From JBGTIS01 sp041745535 (GTDB lineage: Bacteria > Bacteroidota > Bacteroidia > Cytophagales > Cyclobacteriaceae), in assembly GCA_041745535.1 (NCBI GenBank), contig JBGTIS010000039.1:1-6366 (forward strand): a DNA stretch of 6,366 nucleotides. Reading direction: 5' to 3'. Shown here piece by piece: positions 1 through 6,366 of the stretch. Position 1 is the first letter of the stretch. Every line of letters starts with the position of its first letter. The position numbers and the translations under genes were made by a program. The notes under the pieces are model-generated. The model saw only the letters and a list, made by a program, of their open reading frames with translations. It ran no database searches and was not told where the DNA came from.

Positions 1-266
1 AGGTGGGAGTTAGGCACATGGTCTTCAGGATTATCTATTTGAATGGGGGAGCCGCCTCTGAGTGGAATGATATAAGTCTGACTGCTGCTATTGTTTTCAT
101 TGATGTTATAATGGGTTACCTTAAAAACGACAGAGTCACCATCCGGGGTAAGGCCCACACCGCTTACCCGACCCAGATTCCAGAGTAATTCGGGCGTCAT
201 CCGATCCTGGGCCTGGGCAAAAAAACCAAAGAAACTGATAAAAATTATTGAAATGATCTTTTTCAT
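1..266 (-). CDS. S9-family secreted peptidase, N-terminal fragment
   Basis: The first 88 codons of a minus-strand gene that runs off the left edge. The protein starts MKKIISIIFISFFGFFAQAQ: a short basic end, a hydrophobic stretch at about residues 4-16, and an A-Q-A signal peptidase I site at 17-19, so it is probably exported. Then come MTPELLWNLGRVSG (23-36), LTPDGDSVVF (39-48) and YIIPLRGG (65-72). This resembles the start of Bacteroidota acylaminoacyl-peptidase or dipeptidyl-peptidase-like S9 enzymes, where a beta-propeller of 'SPDG' repeats precedes an alpha/beta-hydrolase domain. The catalytic Ser-Asp-His domain would lie outside the window, so activity cannot be judged. The ATG at 266-264 is chosen because it gives a complete signal peptide; no Shine-Dalgarno is visible. 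It is divergent from the PadR/permease genes and may be functionally unrelated. The family call rests on the N-terminal motif only. Confidence 0.75.
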   Translation of the reverse strand, partial: MKKIISIIFISFFGFFAQAQDRMTPELLWNLGRVSGVGLTPDGDSVVFKVTHYNINENNSSSQTYIIPLRGGSPIQIDNPEDHVPNSH

Positions 267-389
267 ACTGGTAGTAGCTATGGAATGAACTGAAACAGCA
301 ATTTACAATTTCCTCGTAAAATTATGTATAAGCTCATCATTAAAAAGGAGGATGAAACCCGGCATTTTTTATGATTGATATCGATTTTG

Positions 390-401
390 ATTTGCGCAAA
401 T
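390..401. promoter_or_regulatory. 12-bp perfect palindrome, possible operator
   Basis: ATTTGCGCAAAT is a perfect 12-bp palindrome midway between the two divergent start codons. Such a site could bind a dimeric regulator acting on either gene. That is inference from symmetry and position only; a palindrome this short can occur by chance in AT-rich DNA. Confidence 0.25.
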
Positions 402-454
402 TCGTACAGTATATGATCGGAATCGAACAGTTTAATAATTATAACCTTTTATTT

Positions 455-468
455 TTGGCCAATTTGGC
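455..468. promoter_or_regulatory. Overlapping TTGGC palindromes, possible operator
   Basis: TTGGCCAA (455-462) is a perfect 8-bp palindrome, and GCCAA-T-TTGGC (458-468) is a second one overlapping it, so TTGGC also occurs twice as a direct repeat four bases apart. The cluster lies about 57-70 bases upstream of the PadR start, where a promoter or operator would be expected. No family is assigned. Confidence 0.2.
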
Positions 469-484
469 TGTTTTCTGCGGTGGC

Positions 485-520
485 AATTGATTTGTTCTAC
501 AAAACTTGAATAAATCAATT
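485..520. promoter_or_regulatory. Nested inverted repeat upstream of padR, candidate PadR operator
   Basis: AATTGATTT (485-493) and AAATCAATT (512-520) form a perfect 9-bp inverted repeat with an 18-base spacer. Inside it, TTTGT-TCT-ACAAA (491-503) is a second palindrome with 5-bp arms. The outer repeat ends four bases before the PadR start codon, so a bound dimer would block transcription initiation or early elongation. PadR-type repressors commonly bind dyads with TGT/ACA half-sites close to their own start, and the inner TGT-TCT-ACA fits this loosely. Autoregulation is therefore plausible but inferred. As RNA the outer arms could also form a weak AU-rich hairpin. Confidence 0.4.
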
Positions 521-524
521 TATA

Positions 525-863
525 ATGAAAAAGACCTATTTGGGCGAATTTGAAGAAGTGGTTTTGCTTACAGTTGCCCTGTTGTTCGATCAGGCTTATG
601 GGGTGGCCATTACGGAAGCTCTGGAGGAGCAAACCGGCCGATCACCCAGCATCAGTGCTGTACATGCTACCTTGCATCGATTGGCAGAAAAAGGATTTGT
701 CAATTCCCGTATGGGAGGGGCTACGACTGAGCGGGGCGGAAGGAGAAAAAGATTCTTTACCGTAACACCTGCCGGAAGCCGGGCCTTACACGAAATCAAA
801 GAAGTAAGGCAACAACTCTGGCAACAGATTCCACCCAAAGCGTTGCAATGGAAAATGGGATGA
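525..863 (+). CDS. PadR-family transcriptional regulator
   Basis: A 112-residue protein, the usual size for the short PadR subfamily: an N-terminal winged helix-turn-helix and a brief C-terminal helix for dimerisation. Recognisable family elements in order are LGEFEEVVLLTVALL (6-20), YGVAITEALEEQTGR (25-39, helix entering the HTH), SISAVHATLHRLAEKGFV (42-59, recognition helix, normally 'vs.gavyttL.RLe.kGlv'), the wing TTERGGRRKRFFTVTPAG (67-84), and a C-terminal helix ALHEIKEVRQQLWQQI. PadR proteins are cytoplasmic DNA-binding repressors, often relieved by a small ligand and often controlling adjacent transporter genes. The start is the ATG at 525; no Shine-Dalgarno precedes it, as is common in Bacteroidota. 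Its stop codon overlaps the start of the downstream permease. A nested inverted repeat just upstream is a candidate autoregulatory site. The family call is firm; the ligand is unknown. Confidence 0.93.
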   Translation: MKKTYLGEFEEVVLLTVALLFDQAYGVAITEALEEQTGRSPSISAVHATLHRLAEKGFVNSRMGGATTERGGRRKRFFTVTPAGSRALHEIKEVRQQLWQQIPPKALQWKMG

Positions 864-3460
864 ATAATAGAGAGAAAAAACAGTGTGCGGATCCACCCCA
901 ATGGGGCAACCGGATTTTGGTATGGTTCTGTGCTCCGCACCTGCTAGAGGAAGTGCATGGAGATTTGCTTGAGCTGTATGGAATATGGGTAAAGAAGTAT
1001 GGAGTGAAAAAGGCACGATGGCTTTACTTCTTTAATGCTATTAAATTCTTTCGCCCTTTTGCCTTTAAAAGCATCACTTTTAATAACCCTACTGATATGT
1101 TTAAAAACTATGTCAAAATTGCTTTTCGCAACGTGCTCCGGCAGAAAAGCTACGCCTTCATCAACGTCGCCGGGCTCTCCATCGGGCTGGTATGTAGCTT
1201 CTTCATCCTGCTCTGGGTCACGAACGAAACCAGCTACGATCGCTTCTACAAGGAAGGCGACCAGATTCACCAGGTGTGGCGCCACATGACCACCGAGGGA
1301 CAGATCAATACATACCGTTCCCTGCCCAAGCATGTCGCGGAAACCATGGAGGCGGAGTACCCGGAAGTCCTGGAGGCTGTCCCCACCCGGTTTTCCCAGC
1401 AGTTCGTCATGACGACCGGTGACCGGAGCTATCGGGAAGCCGGTGGGTACGTGGACCCGGATTTCTTCCAGGTGTTCTCATTCCCGTTTCTCCAGGGCAA
1501 CCCGGAGACGGCCCTGCAAGGGATAGGCTCCGTCGTGATCACGGCCCGCACGGCCCGCAAGCTTTTTGGAGAGGACTGGCAGACCCGCGGCGACGTGCTC
1601 GGCCAAAGCCTCACTATCGATCATCGCAGAGAATTTATTATCACGGGCGTCGTCCGGGATGTTCCGAAAAACTCGACAATCCAGTTCGACATGCTCCTGC
1701 CGACCCAGGAATATATCGAACGCAATGCACAGGTCGAGAACTGGTACTACATGGTCTTTACGATCTACGTGAAGCTACAGAAAGGCGCCTCGCTCGAAGC
1801 CTTTAATGCGAAGGTTTCGGACCTCTTCAACAAGTATACAGGGGCATCCGACCACCAGATATTCCTTCAACCGTTCGAGGATGTTTACCTGCATTCGGTC
1901 TACAGGGAGGGTCAGCTGGCAGGCGGGCGGATCCAATACGTGCGCATTTTATCGGCCATAGCACTGTTTCTGCTCCTGATTGCCTGCATCAACTTTATGA
2001 ACCTTGCCACGGCCCGTTCCTCGCAACGCGCTCGTGAAATCGGCGTGCGCAAAGTCATCGGGGCTCACCAGCAATCGCTCATTAGCCAGTTTATGACGGA
2101 GTCCATAGCGATGGCCTTGATCGCTTTCCTTGTCGCCCTGGGGAGTGTATTCGCCCTTCTGCCCGCCTTCAACGACCTGACGGGCAAACATATTACATTC
2201 GCCGACCTGAATGGCTCTTTCCTGCTGGGCTTCCTCGGCATCTCGCTGATCGTGGGAGGGTTATCAGGCAGCTATCCAGCGTTGTATCTGGCGTCGTTCA
2301 ACCCGGTCGCCGTACTGCGCGGCACCTTCCGGCAACGGTCGGGTGCCGTCAACCTGCGCAAGGGGCTCGTTGTGTTCCAGTTCGCGCTCTCGGTGATGTT
2401 AATCATTTCGACCGTGGCGGTGTACCAGCAGCTCGATTATATCCGCACGACGAACCTGGGTATGGAAAGAGAAAACCTCCTGTTCGTGGCCCGGGAAGGC
2501 GCGTTGGTCAGCCAGTATGAGGCCGTACGACAGGAACTGCTGAAGCATCCCGGCATTGCGAGCGTAACGGCCTCTGGCAACAACCCCCTCACCTACGCCA
2601 GCAACACGACCAGCGTGAACTGGGAAGGGAAAGCCCCCAACAATTCCCAACTCTTCCACATTATCAACGTGAACTATGATTTTGTCGAAACCATGCGGAT
2701 GGAACTGGCAGCCGGACGCGACTTCTCAAGGACCTTTGGGACGGATTCGGAGAATTACCTTGTTAACGAGGAAGCGGCCCGGATCTTGGGCCAAGCCGTG
2801 CTCAGCAAACCGCTCGAAGTATACGGTCAGAAAGGGCAGATCGTCGGTGTCGTCAAGGATTTCATCATGAATTCTCTCTACTCGCCCATCGAACCCACTA
2901 TCATTCGCCTCGACCCCGAAGCAGCTGGCCTCCTTTTTGTCCGTACCGAGCCGGGTCGAACGCAGGAAGCGCTCGCGAGCCTGGAGACGGTCTACAAGCG
3001 GTTCAATCCTGGCTATCCCTTCGAGTATACTTTCGTCGATCAAGCGTTCGAACGGACCTATCGAAGTGAAGCTGTCATGGGGACGCTTGCCAACATCTTC
3101 GCCGTCATCGCCCTTTTCATTTCCTGCCTTGGGCTGTTCGGGTTGACCTCTTTCATGGTCGAGCAGCGCACCAAGGAAGTGGGTGTCCGGAAGGTGCTGG
3201 GCGCAAGCCTGGCCGGTATCGTGGTCCTGCTCAGCAAGGACTTCCTGAAACTGGTACTTATTGGTTTCATGATCGCGACTCCCATTACCTGGTACGCGAT
3301 GAACCAATGGTTGGAAAATTTCGCCTATCGCATCGATGTCAGTCCGGTTGTGTTTCTGTTAGCAGGCTTAGCGGCCATTTTGATTGCACTGGCCACGGTG
3401 AGCTGGCAGTCGGCGAAAGCCGCTTTGATGAATCCGGTGGATAGTTTGCGGAATGAGTAA
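860..3460 (+). CDS. FtsX/MacB-type ABC transporter permease with N-terminal permease prefix domain
   Basis: An 866-residue inner-membrane permease counted from the ATG at 860. An in-frame ATG at 848 would add four residues; 860 is preferred because it forms an ATGA overlap with the padR stop and gives a leader like that of the downstream paralogue. Residues about 12-80 are the cytoplasmic prefix domain (WFCAPHL 22-28, then GDL and ELY). The standard core follows: TM1 about 100-120, periplasmic MacB-type domain, TM2-4 at about 361-382, 411-434 and 453-474, TM5 about 500-521, second periplasmic domain, and TM6-8 at about 742-764, 785-807 and 830-848. FtsX signatures are REIGVRKVIGA (392-402) and RTKEVGVRKVLGA (770-782); the protein ends NPVDSLRNE. 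There is no Walker A/B motif, so an ATPase encoded elsewhere is needed. Substrate is unknown. DNA after about base 1130 is markedly GC-richer than the prefix-coding part and the neighbours, suggesting a mosaic origin. Confidence 0.93.
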   Translation: MNNREKKQCADPPQWGNRILVWFCAPHLLEEVHGDLLELYGIWVKKYGVKKARWLYFFNAIKFFRPFAFKSITFNNPTDMFKNYVKIAFRNVLRQKSYAFINVAGLSIGLVCSFFILLWVTNETSYDRFYKEGDQIHQVWRHMTTEGQINTYRSLPKHVAETMEAEYPEVLEAVPTRFSQQFVMTTGDRSYREAGGYVDPDFFQVFSFPFLQGNPETALQGIGSVVITARTARKLFGEDWQTRGDVLGQSLTIDHRREFIITGVVRDVPKNSTIQFDMLLPTQEYIERNAQVENWYYMVFTIYVKLQKGASLEAFNAKVSDLFNKYTGASDHQIFLQPFEDVYLHSVYREGQLAGGRIQYVRILSAIALFLLLIACINFMNLATARSSQRAREIGVRKVIGAHQQSLISQFMTESIAMALIAFLVALGSVFALLPAFNDLTGKHITFADLNGSFLLGFLGISLIVGGLSGSYPALYLASFNPVAVLRGTFRQRSGAVNLRKGLVVFQFALSVMLIISTVAVYQQLDYIRTTNLGMERENLLFVAREGALVSQYEAVRQELLKHPGIASVTASGNNPLTYASNTTSVNWEGKAPNNSQLFHIINVNYDFVETMRMELAAGRDFSRTFGTDSENYLVNEEAARILGQAVLSKPLEVYGQKGQIVGVVKDFIMNSLYSPIEPTIIRLDPEAAGLLFVRTEPGRTQEALASLETVYKRFNPGYPFEYTFVDQAFERTYRSEAVMGTLANIFAVIALFISCLGLFGLTSFMVEQRTKEVGVRKVLGASLAGIVVLLSKDFLKLVLIGFMIATPITWYAMNQWLENFAYRIDVSPVVFLLAGLAAILIALATVSWQSAKAALMNPVDSLRNE

Positions 3461-3609
3461 CTGATAAGAAACATAAGGTTGATTCTGATGGATTATCAAA
3501 ACCATACAGTGATAGATTTCATTCTAGCGGCCGCCGCGGATGAAACCTTCTTGCAGTGGGCTAGGTGGTCAGATGATTGTTCTGGGCAATCTGCATAAAC
3601 GATGATATA
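3461..3609. other. Spacer between the two permease genes
   Basis: These 149 bases hold no credible gene. Seen here are a weak inverted repeat TTGAT/ATCAA (3479-3483 and 3495-3499, 11-base loop), which lacks a T-run and is not a good terminator, and a GC-rich pocket at 3524-3540. No clear promoter or Shine-Dalgarno precedes the second permease. The gap is longer than expected inside a tight operon, so separate transcription is possible, but read-through from padR is equally compatible. Confidence 0.5.
3524..3540. other. GC-rich palindromic pocket (GCGGCCGC next to CCGCGG)
   Basis: The palindromes GCGGCCGC (3527-3534) and CCGCGG (3534-3539) share one base, giving 13 consecutive G/C bases in an otherwise AT-leaning spacer. 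It is not flanked by an obvious stem or repeat. It could be a remnant of the GC-rich DNA that makes up the upstream gene's core, a protein-binding site, or chance. Function is unknown. Confidence 0.35.
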
Positions 3610-6255
3610 ATGGAAAAAGGGAATAGAACACCTACTCCACCCTCATGGGCAGATCGCCTTTTGGAATGGTTCTGTGCTCCTCACTTACAGGAGGAGGTGC
3701 AGGGGGATTTGCATGAGTTATATGGGAAGTGGGTAGAGAAGCATGGGGTAAGAAAGGCAAGGTGGCTATATATCATTCATTCACTTAAGTTTTTCAGACC
3801 CTATGCCTTTAAAAAAGTATCCATTCATAATCCTACTGATATGCTTAAAAACTATTTCATCATCGCCTTCAGAAACCTGGTACGGCAAAAAGTTTTTTCC
3901 TTTATTAATGTAATTGGGTTAACCGTGGGAATGGCTGTGTTTATGATTGTAATTATTTTTATAAACTACGAACAACAGTATGACCGCTTTCATCATAAAA
4001 ATATTTACCGTTTAATCGGATTACAAAAGCAGGATACAAATGCAGGGGCAAAAAAAGTTGCCCAGACTATATTTCCTCTGGGATCTGCGCTAAAAGATCA
4101 ATTTCCACAGATCAAAGACTTTGTGCGTATTATTTCATGGGAAAGGGTGCCCCTCCGGCAAAAAGACAAGTCTGTGGTGATGGGTAAATTATTGGGTACC
4201 GACGCATCGTTTTTACAGGTCTTCCAATTCGGGTTACTCAAAGGTGACCCTGCCACTGCTCTACAAAATCCACACAGCATTGTGCTTACAGCGGAATTGG
4301 CTCAACAAATTTTTGGAACAACAGAAGCCCTGGGGCAAACGGTAAGGCACGAAGGCCGCGATACGGTTGATTATGTAGTCACTGGCATTGTAGTAAACGT
4401 TCCGGCTCAATCGCACCTCCAATTTGATGCCCTTTATGCACTAACAACCGAGGAAACACCGGACTGGATGAGTGATTGGGATACCGACTGGATGTATACG
4501 TATGTAGAATTGCAAGACAACGTAGATGCTGATGCTTTACAACCCATGCTGATTAGTTTTTTGAAAAACCATTCAGATCCATCAAAAGTAGCCCAGGACC
4601 AGCTTATTTTACAACCATTACGCGATGTACATCTTCATTCGGTTGATATAACTAATGACATATTAAATACTCAAAAATTTGATGGAAAGTATATCCCCCT
4701 ACTGATGGCAATTGCTGCATTTGTGCTCTTACTGGGTATTATCAATTATATCAATCTGAGTACAGCACGTTCATTTACAAGAACCAAAGAAATAGGATTA
4801 AGAAAATCAATGGGTGCGAAATGGGAGCATATTACCTTACAGCTATTACTCGAAACATTTATTTTTTCCTTAGGTGCTATGATAGCAGCCTTATTACTGG
4901 TTCAGCTTCTTCTTCCGGTTATCAATAAAATAACGTTGAGCAATCTTCAATTTGCTCCCGAAAAAGAACCATGGTGGTTGCCGCTTGCTTTGATGGTTGC
5001 CTCGGTTACCGCGGTAATGGCAGGTCTGCTTCCTGCGCTTTCTCTGGCCCGGATCAGGCCGTTTATTTTATTGAAAGGTCACATCACCACAGGCGGCCAC
5101 TCACCTGTAAGGAATATTTTGGTGATTGTTCAATTTACCATCGCCATAGGATTAACCATAGTAACCTTTACAGTTTTGCGACAACTCAATTTTATTCGCC
5201 ACTATGACCTTGGTTTTAATAAAGAGGCCGTCATTGTTATTCCAGTAAGTTATTCAGACAGGCAACGGGAAGAATCGTTGATGCACAGCATTCACAACAT
5301 AACTGGAGTGAAGGATGTGACGGGTTCGCTCAGAAGGTTAGGAAATTTAATAGACCAAAACACTATTGTTTTTCAAGATGAATCCACCCCTTATGAATAC
5401 AATGTCTCAATTTTATATGCTGATTACAACTATATTCCTTTTTATGATATTGAAGTCATAGCGGGGCGAAATTTATCTCCTGACTATGGGAATGACAGGG
5501 AAGGAAATACCTATATTTTAAATGAAACCCTTGCCAAACAGTTGCTGGCGCATACACCGCAACCTGACACAACTCTCGAGTCGCTGGTAGGCAAAAGTTT
5601 ACGCTATGGTTATGAAGATTCTTCGGGTACCATAATTGGCATTGTAAAGGATTTTAACTTCGGTTCTTTGCATCAAAAAATAGAACCCCTTTGCATCAGC
5701 TATCAGGATGAATATTACTTTACCGACATATCCGTGCGGTTAAATGATCGTTTGAATAGCCAGACAATTTCGAGTATTGAACAGGTATGGCAAGACTTGT
5801 TGCCCAACCAGGATTTTCAATATACTTTCCTGGATAAACATCTCGAAGCGTTATACAATTCAGATGAACAGTCGGGTAGGTTAATTTCCATCTTCACAGT
5901 CACGGATTTTATTATCTCCTGCATTGGCCTCATCGGTATAACGGCTTTCAATATAGAAAGGCGTACCAAAGAAATTGGTATCCGAAAAGTATTAGGAGCT
6001 ACTGTCAGAAGCATTGTTGCGTTACTATCCAAAGATTTTTTAAAACTGATACTCATCAGCATCATCGTGGCGGTGCCAATTACGTGGTGGGCCATACAGA
6101 AATGGCTGGAAAACTTTGCTTTCAGAATTGATATGGATGGGTGGATGTTTGTCATCGCAGCCGTATCAGCTATGCTTGTGGCACTGATTACGATCAGCTT
6201 CCAATCCATCAAAGCAGCCATCGCTAACCCTGTTGATTCCCTGAGAAATGAATAG
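3610..6255 (+). CDS. Second FtsX/MacB-type ABC transporter permease with permease prefix domain
   Basis: An 881-residue paralogue of the upstream permease with the same architecture. The ATG at 3610 is chosen; an upstream in-frame TTG at 3577 would add 11 residues with no family match. The prefix domain spans about 7-75 (WFCAPHL 20-26, GDLHELY 32-38). TM1 is about 97-118, TM2-4 about 361-382, 411-434 and 455-476, TM5 about 502-522, TM6-8 about 756-779, 801-823 and 845-865, with two periplasmic MacB-type domains at about 119-355 and 525-750. FtsX signatures are RTKEIGLRKSMGA (391-403) and RRTKEIGIRKVLGA (784-797); it ends NPVDSLRNE like its neighbour. Over the first 85 aligned residues 57 are identical to the upstream protein, and the C-terminal membrane region is also close, while the periplasmic domains look much more divergent. 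It has no ATPase domain. Codon use is AT-rich throughout, unlike the core of the first permease. The substrate cannot be inferred. Confidence 0.93.
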   Translation: MEKGNRTPTPPSWADRLLEWFCAPHLQEEVQGDLHELYGKWVEKHGVRKARWLYIIHSLKFFRPYAFKKVSIHNPTDMLKNYFIIAFRNLVRQKVFSFINVIGLTVGMAVFMIVIIFINYEQQYDRFHHKNIYRLIGLQKQDTNAGAKKVAQTIFPLGSALKDQFPQIKDFVRIISWERVPLRQKDKSVVMGKLLGTDASFLQVFQFGLLKGDPATALQNPHSIVLTAELAQQIFGTTEALGQTVRHEGRDTVDYVVTGIVVNVPAQSHLQFDALYALTTEETPDWMSDWDTDWMYTYVELQDNVDADALQPMLISFLKNHSDPSKVAQDQLILQPLRDVHLHSVDITNDILNTQKFDGKYIPLLMAIAAFVLLLGIINYINLSTARSFTRTKEIGLRKSMGAKWEHITLQLLLETFIFSLGAMIAALLLVQLLLPVINKITLSNLQFAPEKEPWWLPLALMVASVTAVMAGLLPALSLARIRPFILLKGHITTGGHSPVRNILVIVQFTIAIGLTIVTFTVLRQLNFIRHYDLGFNKEAVIVIPVSYSDRQREESLMHSIHNITGVKDVTGSLRRLGNLIDQNTIVFQDESTPYEYNVSILYADYNYIPFYDIEVIAGRNLSPDYGNDREGNTYILNETLAKQLLAHTPQPDTTLESLVGKSLRYGYEDSSGTIIGIVKDFNFGSLHQKIEPLCISYQDEYYFTDISVRLNDRLNSQTISSIEQVWQDLLPNQDFQYTFLDKHLEALYNSDEQSGRLISIFTVTDFIISCIGLIGITAFNIERRTKEIGIRKVLGATVRSIVALLSKDFLKLILISIIVAVPITWWAIQKWLENFAFRIDMDGWMFVIAAVSAMLVALITISFQSIKAAIANPVDSLRNE

Positions 6256-6366
6256 ACTATTTAGTGATCCGGACTCGACACCATTATTACATTATTGGCA
6301 ATCCAGATTTATTTAGCCATAATCTAATAAAATAGATAGAAACATCTGAATTTCTTTAATTTTACA
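6256..6366. other. 3' flank of the second permease, no terminator recognised
   Basis: AT-rich DNA after the last stop codon. Two weak 5-bp inverted repeats occur (ATCTA/TAGAT at 6322-6326 and 6333-6337; AGAAA/TTTCT at 6338-6342 and 6351-6355). They lack GC pairs and a clean T-run, so neither is called an intrinsic terminator. The transcript may continue past the window; no gene begins here. Confidence 0.5.

Larger units (their letters stand above)
267..524. other. Divergent intergenic region with several palindromes
   Basis: These 258 bases separate the minus-strand peptidase from the plus-strand PadR gene, so promoters for both should lie here. I find no convincing Bacteroidota promoter (TTG, about 19 bases, TAnnTTTG) on either strand; the nearest -7-like element for the peptidase is TAATTTTA (minus strand, 324-317), without a proper partner. 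Palindromic elements stand at 390-401, 455-468 and 485-520. No credible gene or RNA is seen. Confidence 0.6.

Noticed and set aside
3..188. Plus-strand 61-codon open frame at the left edge
   Set aside because: It lies antisense to the peptidase N-terminus, which has a signal peptide and recognisable family motifs; the plus-strand translation resembles nothing.
345..378. AAGGAGG followed by an ATG and an 8-residue reading frame
   Set aside because: The purine run touches the ATG with no spacing, the peptide is trivial, and the genes here do not use Shine-Dalgarno sequences.
387..415. Sigma70-like TTGATT - 17 - TATATG promoter upstream of padR
   Set aside because: Bacteroidota primary promoters follow a different consensus, and matches like this are frequent by chance in AT-rich DNA.
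432..632. Minus-strand 66-codon open frame across the padR start
   Set aside because: It overlaps padR and its upstream palindromes, with no family resemblance; a shadow frame.
2726..3307. Minus-strand 193-codon open frame inside the first permease
   Set aside because: Long antisense frames are expected in GC-rich coding DNA; the sense strand encodes clear FtsX motifs and the antisense product has no recognisable domain.
3577..3609. TTG-initiated extension of the second permease
   Set aside because: The added 11 residues (FWAICINDDI after the start) do not match the paralogue's leader, and an ATG at 3610 is available.
5817..6221. Minus-strand 134-codon open frame inside the second permease
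   Set aside because: Antisense to the conserved C-terminal FtsX domain, with no independent evidence of coding.
6322..6355. Two short hairpins as a transcription terminator
   Set aside because: Stems are only five A/T-rich pairs and no uninterrupted T-run follows.
1..6366. CRISPR array, tRNA/rRNA genes, insertion sequence or prophage elements
   Set aside because: No repeated spacer structure, RNA gene signature, transposase or terminal inverted repeats were found on either strand.

Overview
The window looks like a Bacteroidota chromosome, probably from the order Cytophagales or a close relative. Three things suggest this. Two long FtsX/MacB-type permeases carry the N-terminal 'permease prefix' domain and follow a PadR regulator, an arrangement I know mainly from Bacteroidota. 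The genes lack Shine-Dalgarno sequences. The partial gene at the left edge looks like a secreted S9 peptidase of Bacteroidota type. The exact genus cannot be read from this sequence.

Layout. Bases 1-266 (minus strand) hold the first 88 residues of a secreted S9-family (prolyl oligopeptidase type) peptidase, which runs off the left edge. Bases 267-524 are the divergent intergenic region, AT-rich, with several short palindromes. The largest is a 9-bp inverted repeat with a smaller palindrome nested in it, immediately upstream of the regulator. On the plus strand there follow a PadR-type winged-helix regulator (525-863), a first prefix-domain permease that overlaps it (860-3460), a 149-base spacer with a small GC-rich pocket, and a second paralogous permease (3610-6255). 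The last 111 bases show no gene and no convincing terminator.

How the genes may work together. The regulator and first permease overlap in an ATGA junction, which suggests translational coupling. PadR proteins often sense small molecules and repress neighbouring transporter genes, so a plausible model is an autoregulated PadR controlling two inner-membrane permeases. Each permease has eight predicted membrane segments, two periplasmic core domains and two FtsX motifs. Neither contains an ATPase domain and no ATP-binding subunit is encoded here, so the ATPase must lie outside the window. Substrate and direction of transport cannot be deduced.

The most striking signal is compositional. In the first permease the N-terminal prefix is AT-rich like the rest of the locus, but at about base 1130, where the transporter core begins, the DNA becomes GC-rich with strongly GC-ending codons. 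It stays so until near the 3' end of the gene. The second permease is AT-rich throughout. This suggests a mosaic gene whose membrane/periplasmic core came from a GC-richer donor while the local prefix was kept.
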